From contig NW_026912147.1 in the NCBI RefSeq assembly GCF_963662255.1, positions 275,871 to 339,870 of the forward strand: 64,000 nt of DNA, read 5' to 3'. Numbering within the stretch: the first letter of the stretch is position 1; the number at the start of each line of letters is the position of its first letter. Source of the DNA: Cinclus cinclus (Eukaryota; Chordata; Aves; Passeriformes; Cinclidae). The notes under the pieces were generated by a model. That model did not search any database, was not told where the DNA came from, and worked only from the letters and a program-made list of their open reading frames with translations. Positions 24,891-37,900 of this stretch are shown here, piece after piece. A program made the translations under genes and the position numbers.

Positions 24891-27800
24891 TGCCAGAAGG
24901 CAAGTTTCAGCAGGGCGTTGCGGGCGAGCTTAATGTGTAGCCGCAGTTGTTCTAGGCGAGATTGTAGCCGAGAAGCTTTCCGTCTCCATTCACGAGACAA
25001 GAAAAGCAGAACGCAATGGTCTAGAGGGTTGAGAAGAAAAGTGCTCGTAGCGAGCTCGTTGCGGCAGAAGCGAAAGCCAGGAGCAGCGTGCTCGCTGCGA
25101 GAAGTAGACGGCGCTTCGCCTCCTTGGGAAGGAAATGGCGTCTGGGCACGAACGGCAGCCAGCGAAGCTTCAGAACAGCAGGCTGTTCTGCTCAGCGTAC
25201 GAGCCTGAAGTGAGTGGCAAGGGCTAAGGGGTCAGTTCCAAGGCATCTAGCTTTCCTGCTAGCAATGCCATTTCTACCCTGCTGTGGAAAACATTGTCCT
25301 CTGCCCTTCTGCTCCGAGAGGCAGAGAGCACCTCGGCAGACGCAGTGCAGAGGGAAAGGACACAGTATCCGAGGGAGCGTGACGCCACTTAGGCGGGCAA
25401 AGCAGAAAGGTGCCGCCCGGCACTGGCTTTGACTCCCTGAGCTTCCTTGCTAGGACAGCAGCTGCCGAAAGCTGGCAACTAGGCTGCCAGAGTGCAGAAT
25501 GTCGGCGGTCTGGCACGCCTGCTTGCCGAAAGCCAGGATCAGCGAGACAGCGTGCTAGGCTCTGTTTCACAGCACCTTGGAGAACACGGCCTTGAAGAAT
25601 GCCGTCTCTGTTCCGCAAAAGCTCTGCCACAGTGAAGGTGGAAGAAGCAGCCTGTGGCCACGGGCAGAGCTGGTCAACAGCTGCGCCTAACTTTCCCAAG
25701 CTGCGAGAGCATTCTCAGCCGAGTTCTGCTTTGACAGAGCTATTGCTGAACTTTTGCAGTCCCGGAGGCTGCTGAAACCAAGGCTGTGTTCTGCCTCTTC
25801 ATTCTTGCCTTCCTGTGCTCCAGCGAGAAGTGAAGCTCTGGCACGGCATTCAGCTTTGCCGCCTCTCTGCACGGAAAGCACTAGACCGAACTAGTGTGCT
25901 TCGTGCATGCTCTCTCCTCGCTTTTATGGTCACTGCTCTGCTTTTTGCTTGGCAGCGTTCAAAGGGTCCACGGCATACCTCTTGCACAGCGAGAGGTGGC
26001 CGGCGAGGAATACTTGCTGGCTTAAGTCGTTCCATGCTCAAGGCATTCATCGGAGCAACACCATGGGGGAAAAGAGGGGGGAACATTGCAGGACAAATTT
26101 CTATGCTGGAACATGATTGTCTGCGAGACAGCTCTCCGCAGCGCTAGTATTTGGCCAGGCTGAAATCAGCGCCACGGGAAGCCAATCTGACAAGCGGAGT
26201 GCAACGAGCGCGGCGATATGGGGCCACTTGGCAGGTGGCCGAAGAAAGACGGCTGCCCCGCGAATGGGGTGCCAGAAGGCAAGTTTCAGCAGGGCGTTGC
26301 GGGCGAGCTTAATGTGTAGCCGCAGTTGTTCTAGGCGAGATTGTAGCCGAGAAGCTTTCCGTCTCCATTCACGAGACAAGAAAAGCAGAACGCAATGGTC
26401 TAGAGGGTTGAGAAGAAAAGTGCTCGTAGCGAGCTCGTTGCGGCAGAAGCGAAAGCCAGGAGCAGCGTGCTCGCTGCGAGAAGTAGACGGCGCTTCGCCT
26501 CCTTGGGAAGGAAATGGCGTCTGGGCACGAACGGCAGCCAGCGAAGCTTCAGAACAGCAGGCTGTTCTGCTCAGCGTACGAGCCTGAAGTGAGTGGCAAG
26601 GGCTAAGGGGACAGTCCCAAGGCATCTAGCTTTCCTGCTAGCAATGCCATTTCTACCCTGCTGTGGAAAACATTGTCCTTTGCCCTTCTGCTCCGAGAGG
26701 CAGAGAGCACCTCGGCAGACGCAGTGCAGAGGGAAAGGACACAGTATCCGAGGGAGCGTGACGCCACTTAGGCGGGCAAAGCAGAAAGGTGCCGCCCGGC
26801 ACTGGCTTTGACTCCCTGAGCTTCCTTGCTAGGACAGCAGCTGCCGAAAGCTGGCAACTAGGCTGCCAGAGTGCAGAATGTCGGCGGTCTGGCACGCCTG
26901 CTTGCCGAAAGCCAGGATCAGCGAGACAGCGTGCTAGGCTCTGTTTCACAGCACCTTGGAGAACACGCCCTTGAAGAATGCCGTCTCTGTTCCGCAAAAG
27001 CTCTGCCACAGTGAAGGTGGAAGAAGCAGCCTGTGGCCACGGGCAGAGCTGGTCAACAGCTGCGCCTAACTTTCCCAAGCTGCGAGAGCATTCTCAGCCG
27101 AGTTCTGCTTTGACAGAGCTATTGCTGAACTTTTGCAGTCCCGGAGGCTGCTGAAACCAAGGCTGTGTTCTGCCTCTTCATTCTTGCCTTCCTGTGCTCC
27201 AGCGAGAAGTGAAGCTCTGGCACGGCATTCAGCTTTGCCGCCTCTCTGCACGGAAAGCACTAGACCGAACTAGTGTGCTTCGTGCATGCTCTCTCCTCGC
27301 TTTTATGGTCACTGCTCTGCTTTTTGCTTGGCAGCGTTCAAAGGGTCCACGGCATACCTCTTGCAGAGCGAGAGGTGGCCGGCGAGGAATACTTGCTGGC
27401 TTAAGTCGTTCCATGCTCAAGGCATTCATCGGAGCAACACCATGGGGGAAAAGAGGGGGGAACATTGCAGGACAAATTTCTATGCTGGAACATGATTGTC
27501 TGCGAGACAGCTCTCCGCAGCGCTAGTATTTGGCCAGGCTGAAATCAGCGCCACGGGAAGCCAATCTGACAAGCGGAGTGCAACGAGCGCGGCGATATGG
27601 GGCCACTTGGCAGGTGGCCGAAGAAAGACGGCTGCCCCGCGAATGGGGTGCCAGAAGGCAAGTTTCAGCAGGGCGTTGCGGGCGAGCTTAATGTGTAGCC
27701 GCAGTTGTTCTAGGCGAGATTGTAGCCGAGAAGCTTTCCGTCTCCATTCACGAGACAAGAAAAGCAGAACGCAATGGTCTAGAGGGTTGAGAAGAAAAGT

Positions 27801-28959
27801 GCTCGTAGCGAGCTCGTTGCGGCAGAAGCGAAAGCCAGGAGCAGCGTGCTCGCTGCGAGAAGTAGACGGCGCTTCGCCTCCTTGGGAAGGAAATGGCGTC
27901 TGGGCACGAACGGCAGCCAGCGAAGCTTCAGAACAGCAGGCTGTTCTGCTCAGCGTACGAGCCTGAAGTGAGTGGCAAGGGCTAAGGGGACAGTCCCAAG
28001 GCATCTAGCTTTCCTGCTAGCAATGCCATTTCTACCCTGCTGCGGAAAACATTGTCCTTTGCCCTTCTGCTCCGAGAGGCAGAGAGCACCTCGGCAGACG
28101 CAGTGCAGAGGGAAAGGACACAGTATCCGAGGGAGCGTGACGCCACTTAGGCGGGCAAAGCAGAAAGGTGCCGCCCGGCACTGGCTTTGACTCCCTGAGC
28201 TTCCTTGCTAGGACAGCAGCTGCCGAAAGCTGGCAACTAGGCTGCCAGAGTGCAGAATGTCGGCGGTCTGGCACGCCTGCTTGCCGAAAGCCAGGATCAG
28301 CGAGACAGCGTGCTAGGCTCTGTTTCACAGCACCTTGGAGAACACGCCCTTGAAGAATGCCGTCTCTGTTCCGCAAAAGCTCTGCCACAGTGAAGGTGGA
28401 AGAAGCAGCCTGTGGCCACGGGCAGAGCTGGTCAACAGCTGCGCCTAACTTTCCCAAGCTGCGAGAGCATTCTCAGCCGAGTTCTGCTTTGACAGAGCTA
28501 TTGCTGAACTTTTGCAGTCCCGGAGGCTGCTGAAACCAAGGCTGTGTTCTGCCTCTTCATTCTTGCCTTCCTGTGCTCCAGCGAGAAGTGAAGCTCTGGC
28601 ACGGCATTCAGCTTTGCCGCCTCTCTGCACGGAAAGCACTAGACCGAACTAGTGTGCTTCGTGCATGCTCTCTCCTCGCTTTTATGGTCACTGCTCTGCT
28701 TTTTGCTTGGCAGCGTTCAAAGGGTCCACGGCATACCTCTTGCACAGCGAGAGGTGGCCGGCGAGGAATACTTGCTGGCTTAAGTCGTTCCATGCTCAAG
28801 GCATTCATCGGAGCAACACCATGGGGGAAAAGAGGGGGGAACATTGCAGGACAAATTTCTATGCTGGAACATGATTGTCTGCGAGACAGCTCTCCGCAGC
28901 GCTAGTATTTGGCCAGGCTGAAATCAGCGCCACGGGAAGCCAATCTGACAAGCGGAGTG

Positions 28960-31900
28960 CAACGAGCGCGGCGATATGGGGCCACTTGGCAGGTGGCCGA
29001 AGAAAGACGGCTGCCCCGCGAATGTGGTGCCAGAAGGCAAGTTTCAGCAGGGCGTTGCGGGCGAGCTTAATGTGTAGCCGCAGTTGTTCTAGGCGAGATT
29101 GTAGCCGAGAAGCTTTCCGTCTCCATTCACGAGACAAGAAAAGCAGAACGCAATGGTCTAGAGGGTTGAGAAGAAAAGTGCTCGTAGCGAGCTCGTTGCG
29201 GCAGAAGCGAAAGCCAGGAGCAGCGTGCTCGCTGCGAGAAGTAGACGGCGCTTCGCCTCCTTGGGAAGGCAATGGCGTCTGGGCACGAACGGCAGCCAGC
29301 GAAGCTTCAGAACAGCAGGCTGTTCTGCTCAGCGTACGAGCCTGAAGTGAGTGGCAAGGGCTAAGGGGTCAGTTCCAAGGCATCTAGCTTTCCTGCTAGC
29401 AATGCCATTTCTACCCTGCTGTGGAAAACATTGTCCTCTGCCCTTCTCCTCCGAGAGGCAGAGAGCACTTCGGCAGACGCAGTGCAGAGGGAAAGGACAC
29501 ATTATCCGAGGGAGCGTGACGCCGCTTAGGCGGGCAAAGCAGAAAGGTGCCGCCCGGCACTGGCTTTGACTCCCTGAGCTTCCTTGCTAGGACAGCAGCT
29601 GCCGAAAGCTGGCAACTAGGCTGCCAGAGTGCAGAATGTCGGCGGTCTGGCACGCCTGCTTGCCGAAAGCCAGGATCAGCGAGACAGCGTGCTAGGCTCT
29701 GTTTCACAGCACCCTGGAGAACACGCCCTTGAAGAATGCCGTCTCTGTTCCGCAAAAGCTCTGCCACAGTGAAGGTGGAAGAAGCAGCCTGTGGCCACGG
29801 GCAGAGCTGGTCAACAGCTGCGCCTAACTTTCCCAAGCTGCGAGAGCATTCTCAGCCGAGTTCTGCTTTGACAGAGCTATTGCTGAACTTTTGCAGCCCC
29901 GGAGGCTGCTGAAACCAAGGCTGTGTTCTGCCTCTTCATTCTTGCCTTCCTGTGCTCCAGCGAGAAGTGAAGCTCTGGCACGGCATTCAGCTTTGCCGCC
30001 TCTCTGCACGGAAAGCACTAGACCGAACTAGTGTGCTTCGTGCATGCTCTCTCATCGCTTTTATGGTCACTGCTCTGCTTTTTGCTTGGCAGCGTTCCAA
30101 GGGTCCACGGCATACCTCTTGCACAGCGAGAGGTGGCCGGCGAGGAATACTTGCTGGCTTAAGTCGTTCCATGCTCAAGGCATTCATCGGAGCAACACCA
30201 TGGGGGAAAAGAGGGGGGAACATTGCAGGACAAATTTCTATGCTGGAACATGATTGTCTGCGAGACAGCTCTCCGCAGCGCTAGTATTTGGCCAGGCTGA
30301 AATCAGCGCCACGGGAAGCCAATCTGACAAGCGGAGTGCAACGAGCGCGGCGATATGGGGCCACTTGGCAGGTGGCCGAAGAAAGACGGCTGCCCCGCGA
30401 ATGGGGTGCCAGAAGGCAAGTTTCAGCAGGGCGTTGCGGGCGAGCTTAATGTGTAGCCGCAGTTGTTCTAGGCGAGATTGTAGCCGAGAAGCTTTCCGTC
30501 TCCATTCACGAGACAAGAAAAGCAGAACGCAATGGTCTAGAGGGTTGAGAAGAAAAGTGCTCGTAGCGAGCTCGTTGCGGCAGAAGCGAAAGCCAGGAGC
30601 AGCGTGCTCGCTGCGAGAAGTAGACGGCGCTTCGCCTCCTTGGGAAGGCAATGGCGTCTGGGCACGAACGGCAGCCAGCGAAGCTTCAGAACAGCAGGCT
30701 GTTCTGCTCAGCGTACGAGCCTGAAGTGAGTGGCAAGGGCTAAGGGGTCAGTTCCAAGGCATCTAGCTTTCCTGCTAGCAATGCCATTTCTACCCTGCTG
30801 TGGAAAACATTGTCCTCTGCCCTTCTGCTCCGAGAGGCAGAGAGCACCTCGGCAGACGCAGTGCAGAGGGAAAGGACACAGTATCCGAGGGAGCGTGACG
30901 CCACTTAGGCGGGCAAAGCAGAAAGGTGCCGCCCGGCACTGGCTTTGACTCCCTGAGCTTCCTTGCTAGGACAGCAGCTGCCGAAAGCTGGCAACTAGGC
31001 TGTCAGAGTGCAGAATGTCGGCGGTCTGGCACGCCTGCTTGCCGAAAGCCAGGATCAGCGAGACAGCGTGCTAGGCTCTGTTTCACAGCACCTTGGAGAA
31101 CACGGCCTTGAAGAATGCCGTCTCTGTTCCGCAAAAGCTCTGCCACAGTGAAGGTGGAAGAAGCAGCCTGTGGCCACGGGCAGAGCTGGTCAACAGCTGC
31201 GCCTAACTTTCCCAAGCTGCGAGAGCATTCTCAGCCGAGTTCTGCTTTGACAGAGCTATTGCTGAACTTTTGCAGTCCCGGAGGCTGCTGAAACCAAGGC
31301 TGTGTTCTGCCTCTTCATTCTTGCCTTCCTGTGCTCCAGCGAGAAGTGAAGCTCTGGCACGGCATTCAGCTTTGCCGCCTCTCTGCACGGAAAGCACTAG
31401 ACCGAACTAGTGTGCTTCGTGCATGCTCTCTCCTCGCTTTTATGGTCACTGCTCTGCTTTTTGCTTGGCAGCGTTCAAAGGGTCCACGGCATACCTCTTG
31501 CACAGCGAGAGGTGGCCGGCGAGGAATACTTGCTGGCTTAAGTCGTTCCATGCTCAAGGCATTCATCGGAGCAACACCATGGGGGAAAAGAGGGGGGAAC
31601 ATTGCAGGACAAATTTCTATGCTGGAACATGATTGTCTGCGAGACAGCTCTCCGCAGCGCTAGTATTTGGCCAGGCTGAAATCAGCGCCACGGGAAGCCA
31701 ATCTGACAAGCGGAGTGCAACGAGCGCGGCGATATGGGGCCACTTGGCAGGTGGCCGAAGAAAGACGGCTGCCCCGCGAATGGGGTGCCAGAAGGCAAGT
31801 TTCAGCAGGGCGTTGCGGGCGAGCTTAATGTGTAGCCGCAGTTGTTCTAGGCGAGATTGTAGCCGAGAAGCTTTCCGTCTCCATTCACGAGACAAGAAAA

Positions 31901-34900
31901 GCAGAACGCAATGGTCTAGAGGGTTGAGAAGAAAAGTGCTCGTAGCGAGCTCGTTGCGGCAGAAGCGAAAGCCAGGAGCAGCGTGCTCGCTGCGAGAAGT
32001 AGACGGCGCTTCGCCTCCTTGGGAAGGAAATGGCGTCTGGGCACGAACGGCAGCCAGCGAAGCTTCAGAACAGCAGGCTGTTCTGCTCAGCGTACGAGCC
32101 TGAAGTGAGTGGCAAGGGCTAAGGGGACAGTCCCAAGGCATCTAGCTTTCCTGCTAGCAATGCCATTTCTACCCTGCTGTGGAAAACATTGTCCTTTGCC
32201 CTTCTGCTCCGAGAGGCAGAGAGCACCTCGGCAGACGCAGTGCAGAGGGAAAGGACACAGTATCCGAGGGAGCGTGACGCCACTTAGGCGGGCAAAGCAG
32301 AAAGGTGCCGCCCGGCACTGGCTTTGACTCCCTGAGCTTCCTTGCTAGGACAGCAGCTGCCGAAAGCTGGCAACTAGGCTGCCAGAGTGCAGAATGTAGG
32401 CGGTCTGGCACGCCTGCTTGCCGAAAGCCAGGATCAGCGAGACAGCGTGCTAGGCTCTGTTTCACAGCACCTTGGAGAACACGCCCTTGAAGAATGCCGT
32501 CTCTGTTCCGCAAAAGCTCTGCCACAGTGAAGGTGGAAGAAGCAGCCTGTGGCCACGGGCAGAGCTGGTCAACAGCTGCGCCTAACTTTCCCAAGCTGCG
32601 AGAGCATTCTCAGCCGAGTTCTGCTTTGACAGAGCTATTGCTGAACTTTTGCAGCCCCGGAGGCTGCTGAAACCAAGGCTGTGTTCTGCCTCTTCATTCT
32701 TGCCTTCCTGTGCTCCAGCGAGAAGTGAAGCTCTGGCACGGCATTCAGCTTTGCCGCCTCTCTGCACGGAAAGCACTAGACAGAACTAGTGTGCTTCGTG
32801 CATGCTCTCTCCTCGCTTTTATGGTCACTGCTCTGCTTTTTGCTTGGCAGCGTTCAAAGGGTCCACGGCATACCTCTTGCAGAGCGAGAGGTGGCCGGCG
32901 AGGAATACTTGTTGGCTTAAGTCGTTCCATGCTCAAGGCATTCATCGGAGCAAAACCATGGGGGAAAAGAGGGGGGAACATTGCAGGACAAATTTCTATG
33001 CTGGAACATGATTGTCTGCGAGACAGCTCTCCGCAGCTCTAGTATTTGGCCAGGCTGAAATCAGCGCCACGGGAAGCCAATCTGACAAGCGGAGTGCAAC
33101 GAGCGCGGCGATATGGGGCCACTTGGCAGGTGGCCGAAGAAAGACGGCTGCCCCGCGAATGGGGTGCCAGAAGGCAAGTTTCAGCAGGGCGTTGCGGGCG
33201 AGCTTAATGTGTAGCCGCAGTTGTTCTAGGCGAGATTGTAGCCGAGAAGCTTTCCGTCTCCATTCACGAGACAAGAAAAGCAGAACGCAATGGTCTAGAG
33301 GGTTGAGAAGAAAAGTGCTCGTAGCGAGCTCGTTGCGGCAGAAGCGAAAGCCAGGAGCAGCGTGCTCGCTGCGAGAAGTAGACGGCGCTTCGCCTCCTTG
33401 GGAAGGAAATGGCGTCTGGGCACGAACGGCAGCCAGCGAAGCTTCAGAACAGCAGGCTGTTCTGCTCAGCGTACGAGCCTGAAGTGAGTGGCAAGGGCTA
33501 AGGGGACAGTCCCAAGGCATCTAGCTTTCCTGCTAGCAATGCCATTTCTACCCTGCTGTGGAAAACATTGTCCTCTGCCCTTCTGCTCCGAGAGGCAGAG
33601 AGCACCTCGGCAGACGCAGTGCAGAGGGAAAGGACACAGTATCCGAGGGAGCGTGACGCCACTTAGGCGGGCAAAGCAGAAAGGTGCCGCCCGGCACTGG
33701 CTTTGACTCCCTGAGCTTCCTTGCTAGGACAGCAGCTGCCGAAAGCTGGCAACTAGGCTGTCAGAGTGCAGAATGTCGGCGGTCTGGCACGCCTGCTTGC
33801 CGAAAGCCAGGATCAGCGAGACAGCGTGCTAGGCTCTGTTTCACAGCACCTTGGAGAACACGGCCTTGAAGAATGCCGTCTCTGTTCCGCAAAAGCTCTG
33901 CCACAGTGAAGGTGGAAGAAGCAGCCTGTGGCCACGGGCAGAGCTGGTCAACAGCTGCGCCTAACTTTCCCAAGCTGCGAGAGCATTCTCAGCCGAGTTC
34001 TGCTTTGACAGAGCTATTGCTGAACTTTTGCAGTCCCGGAGGCTGCTGAAACCAAGGCTGTGTTCTGCCTCTTCATTCTTGCCTTCCTGTGCTCCAGCGA
34101 GAAGTGAAGCTCTGGCACGGCATTCAGCTTTGCCGCCTCTCTGCACGGAAAGCACTAGACCGAACTAGTGTGCTTCGTGCATGCTCTCTCCTCGCTTTTA
34201 TGGTCACTGCTCTGCTTTTTGCTTGGCAGCGTTCAAAGGGTCCACGGCATACCTCTTGCAGAGCGAGAGGTGGCCGGCGAGGAATACTTGCTGGCTTAAG
34301 TCGTTCCATGCTCAAGGCATTCATCGGAGCAACACCATGGGGGAAAAGAGGGGGGAACATTGCAGGACAAATTTCTATGCTGGAACATGATTGTCTGCGA
34401 GACAGCTCTCCGCAGCGCTAGTATTTGGCCAGGCTGAAATCAGCGCCACGGGAAGCCAATCTGACAAGCGGAGTGCAACGAGCGCGGCGATATGGGGCCA
34501 CTTGGCAGGTGGCCGAAGAAAGACGGCTGCCCCGCGAATGGGGTGCCAGAAGGCAAGTTTCAGCAGGGCGTTGCGGGCGAGCTTAATGTGTAGCCGCAGT
34601 TGTTCTAGGCGAGATTGTAGCCGAGAAGCTTTCCGTCTCCATTCACGAGACAAGAAAAGCAGAACGCAATGGTCTAGAGGGTTGAGAAGAAAAGTGCTCG
34701 TAGCGAGCTCGTTGCGGCAGAAGCGAAAGCCAGGAGCAGCGTGCTCGCTGCGAGAAGTAGACGGCGCTTCGCCTCCTTGGGAAGGAAATGGCGTCTGGGC
34801 ACGAACGGCAGCCAGCGAAGCTTCAGAACAGCAGGCTGTTCTGCTCAGCGTACGAGCCTGAAGTGAGTGGCAAGGGCTAAGGGGACAGTCCCAAGGCATC

Positions 34901-37900
34901 TAGCTTTCCTGCTAGCAATGCCATTTCTACCCTGCTGTGGAAAACATTGTCCTTTGCCCTTCTGCTCCGAGAGGCAGAGAGCACCTCGGCAGACGCAGTG
35001 CAGAGGGAAAGGACACAGTATCCGAGGGAGCGTGACGCCACTTAGGCGGGCAAAGCAGAAAGGTGCCGCCCGGCACTGGCTTTGACTCCCTGAGCTTCCT
35101 TGCTAGGACAGCAGCTGCCGAAAGCTGGCAACTAGGCTGCCAGAGTGCAGAATGTAGGCGGTCTGGCACGCCTGCTTGCCGAAAGCCAGGATCAGCGAGA
35201 CAGCGTGCTAGGCTCTGTTTCACAGCACCTTGGAGAACACGCCCTTGAAGAATGCCGTCTCTGTTCCGCAAAAGCTCTGCCACAGTGAAGGTGGAAGAAG
35301 CAGCCTGTGGCCACGGGCAGAGCTGGTCAACAGCTGCGCCTAACTTTCCCAAGCTGCGAGAGCATTCTCAGCCGAGTTCTGCTTTGACAGAGCTATTGCT
35401 GAACTTTTGCAGCCCCGGAGGCTGCTGAAACCAAGGCTGTGTTCTGCCTCTTCATTCTTGCCTTCCTGTGCTCCAGCGAGAAGTGAAGCTCTGGCACGGC
35501 ATTCAGCTTTGCCGCCTCTCTGCACGGAAAGCACTAGACAGAACTAGTGTGCTTCGTGCATGCTCTCTCCTCGCTTTTATGGTCACTGCTCTGCTTTTTG
35601 CTTGGCAGCGTTCAAAGGGTCCACGGCATACCTCTTGCAGAGCGAGAGGTGGCCGGCGAGGAATACTTGCTGGCTTAAGTCGTTCCATGCTCAAGGCATT
35701 CATCGGAGCAAAACCATGGGGGAAAAGAGGGGGGAACATTGCAGGACAAATTTCTATGCTGGAACATGATTGTCTGCGAGACAGCTCTCCGCAGCTCTAG
35801 TATTTGGCCAGGCTGAAATCAGCGCCACGGGAAGCCAATCTGACAAGCGGAGTGCAACGAGCGCGGCGATATGGGGCCACTTGGCAGGTGGCCGAAGAAA
35901 GACGGCTGCCCCGCGAATGGGGTGCCAGAAGGCAAGTTTCAGCAGGGCGTTGCGGGCGAGCTTAATGTGTAGCCGCAGTTGTTCTAGGCGAGATTGTAGC
36001 CGAGAAGCTTTCCGTCTCCATTCACGAGACAAGAAAAGCAGAACGCAATGGTCTAGAGGGTTGAGAAGAAAAGTGCTCGTAGCGAGCTCGTTGCGGCAGA
36101 AGCGAAAGCCAGGAGCAGCGTGCTCGCTGCGAGAAGTAGACGGCGCTTCGCCTCCTTGGGAAGGAAATGGCGTCTGGGCACGAACGGCAGCCAGCGAAGC
36201 TTCAGAACAGCAGGCTGTTCTGCTCAGCGTACGAGCCTGAAGTGAGTGGCAAGGGCTAAGGGGACAGTCCCAAGGCATCTAGCTTTCCTGCTAGCAATGC
36301 CATTTCTACCCTGCTGTGGAAAACATTGTCCTCTGCCCTTCTGCTCCGAGAGGCAGAGAGCACCTCGGCAGACGCAGTGCAGAGGGAAAGGACACAGTAT
36401 CCGAGGGAGCGTGACGCCGCTTAGGCGGGCAAAGCAGAAAGGTGCCGCCCGGCACTGGCTTTGACTCCCTGAGCTTCCTTGCTAGGACAGCAGCTGCCGA
36501 AAGCTGGCAACTAGGCTGCCAGAGTGCAGAATGTCGGCGGTCTGGCACGCCTGCTTGCCGAAAGCCAGGATCAGCGAGACAGCGTGCTAGGCTCTGTTTC
36601 ACAGCACCTTGGAGAACACGCCCTTGAAGAATGCCGTCTCTGTTCCGCAAAAGCTCTGCCACAGTGAAGGTGGAAGAAGCAGCCTGTGGCCACGGGCAGA
36701 GCTGGTCAACAGCTGCGCCTAACTTTCCCAAGCTGCGAGAGCATTCTCAGCCGAGTTCTGCTTTGACAGAGCTATTGCTGAACTTTTGCAGTCCCGGAGG
36801 CTGCTGAAACCAAGGCTGTGTTCTGCCTCTTCATTCTTGCCTTCCTGTGCTCCAGCGAGAAGTGAAGCTCTGGCACGGCATTCAGCTTTGCCGCCTCTCT
36901 GCACGGAAAGCACTAGACCGAACTAGTGTGCTTCGTGCATGCTCTCTCCTCGCTTTTATGGTCACTGCTCTGCTTTTTGCTTGGCAGCGTTCAAAGGGTC
37001 CACGGCATACCTCTTGCACAGCGAGAGGTGGCCGGCGAGGAATACTTGCTGGCTTAAGTCGTTCCATGCTCAAGGCATTCATCGGAGCAACACCATGGGG
37101 GAAAAGAGGGGGGAACATTGCAGGACAAATTTCTATGCTGGAACATGATTGTCTGCGAGACAGCTCTCCGCAGCGCTAGTATTTGGCCAGGCTGAAATCA
37201 GCGCCACGGGAAGCCAATCTGACAAGCGGAGTGCAACGAGCGCGGCGATATGGGGCCACTTGGCAGGTGGCCGAAGAAAGACGGCTGCCCCGCGAATGGG
37301 GTGCCAGAAGGCAAGTTTCAGCAGGGCGTTGCGGGCGAGCTTAATGTGTAGCCGCAGTTGTTCTAGGCGAGATTGTAGCCGAGAAGCTTTCCGTCTCCAT
37401 TCACGAGACAAGAAAAGCAGAACGCAATGGTCTAGAGGGTTGAGAAGAAAAGTGCTCGTAGCGAGCTCGTTGCGGCAGAAGCGAAAGCCAGGAGCAGCGT
37501 GCTCGCTGCGAGAAGTAGACGGCGCTTCGCCTCCTTGGGAAGGAAATGGCGTCTGGGCACGAACGGCAGCCAGCGAAGCTTCAGAACAGCAGGCTGTTCT
37601 GCTCAGCGTACGAGCCTGAAGTGAGTGGCAAGGGCTAAGGGGACAGTCCCAAGGCATCTAGCTTTCCTGCTAGCAATGCCATTTCTACCCTGCTGTGGAA
37701 AACATTGTCCTCTGCCCTTCTGCTCCGAGAGGCAGAGAGCACCTCGGCAGACGCAGTGCAGAGGGAAAGGACACAGTATCCGAGGGAGCGTGACGCCACT
37801 TAGGCGGGCAAAGCAGAAAGGTGCCGCCCGGCACTGGCTTTGACTCCCTGAGCTTCCTTGCTAGGACAGCAGCTGCCGAAAGCTGGCAACTAGGCTGCCA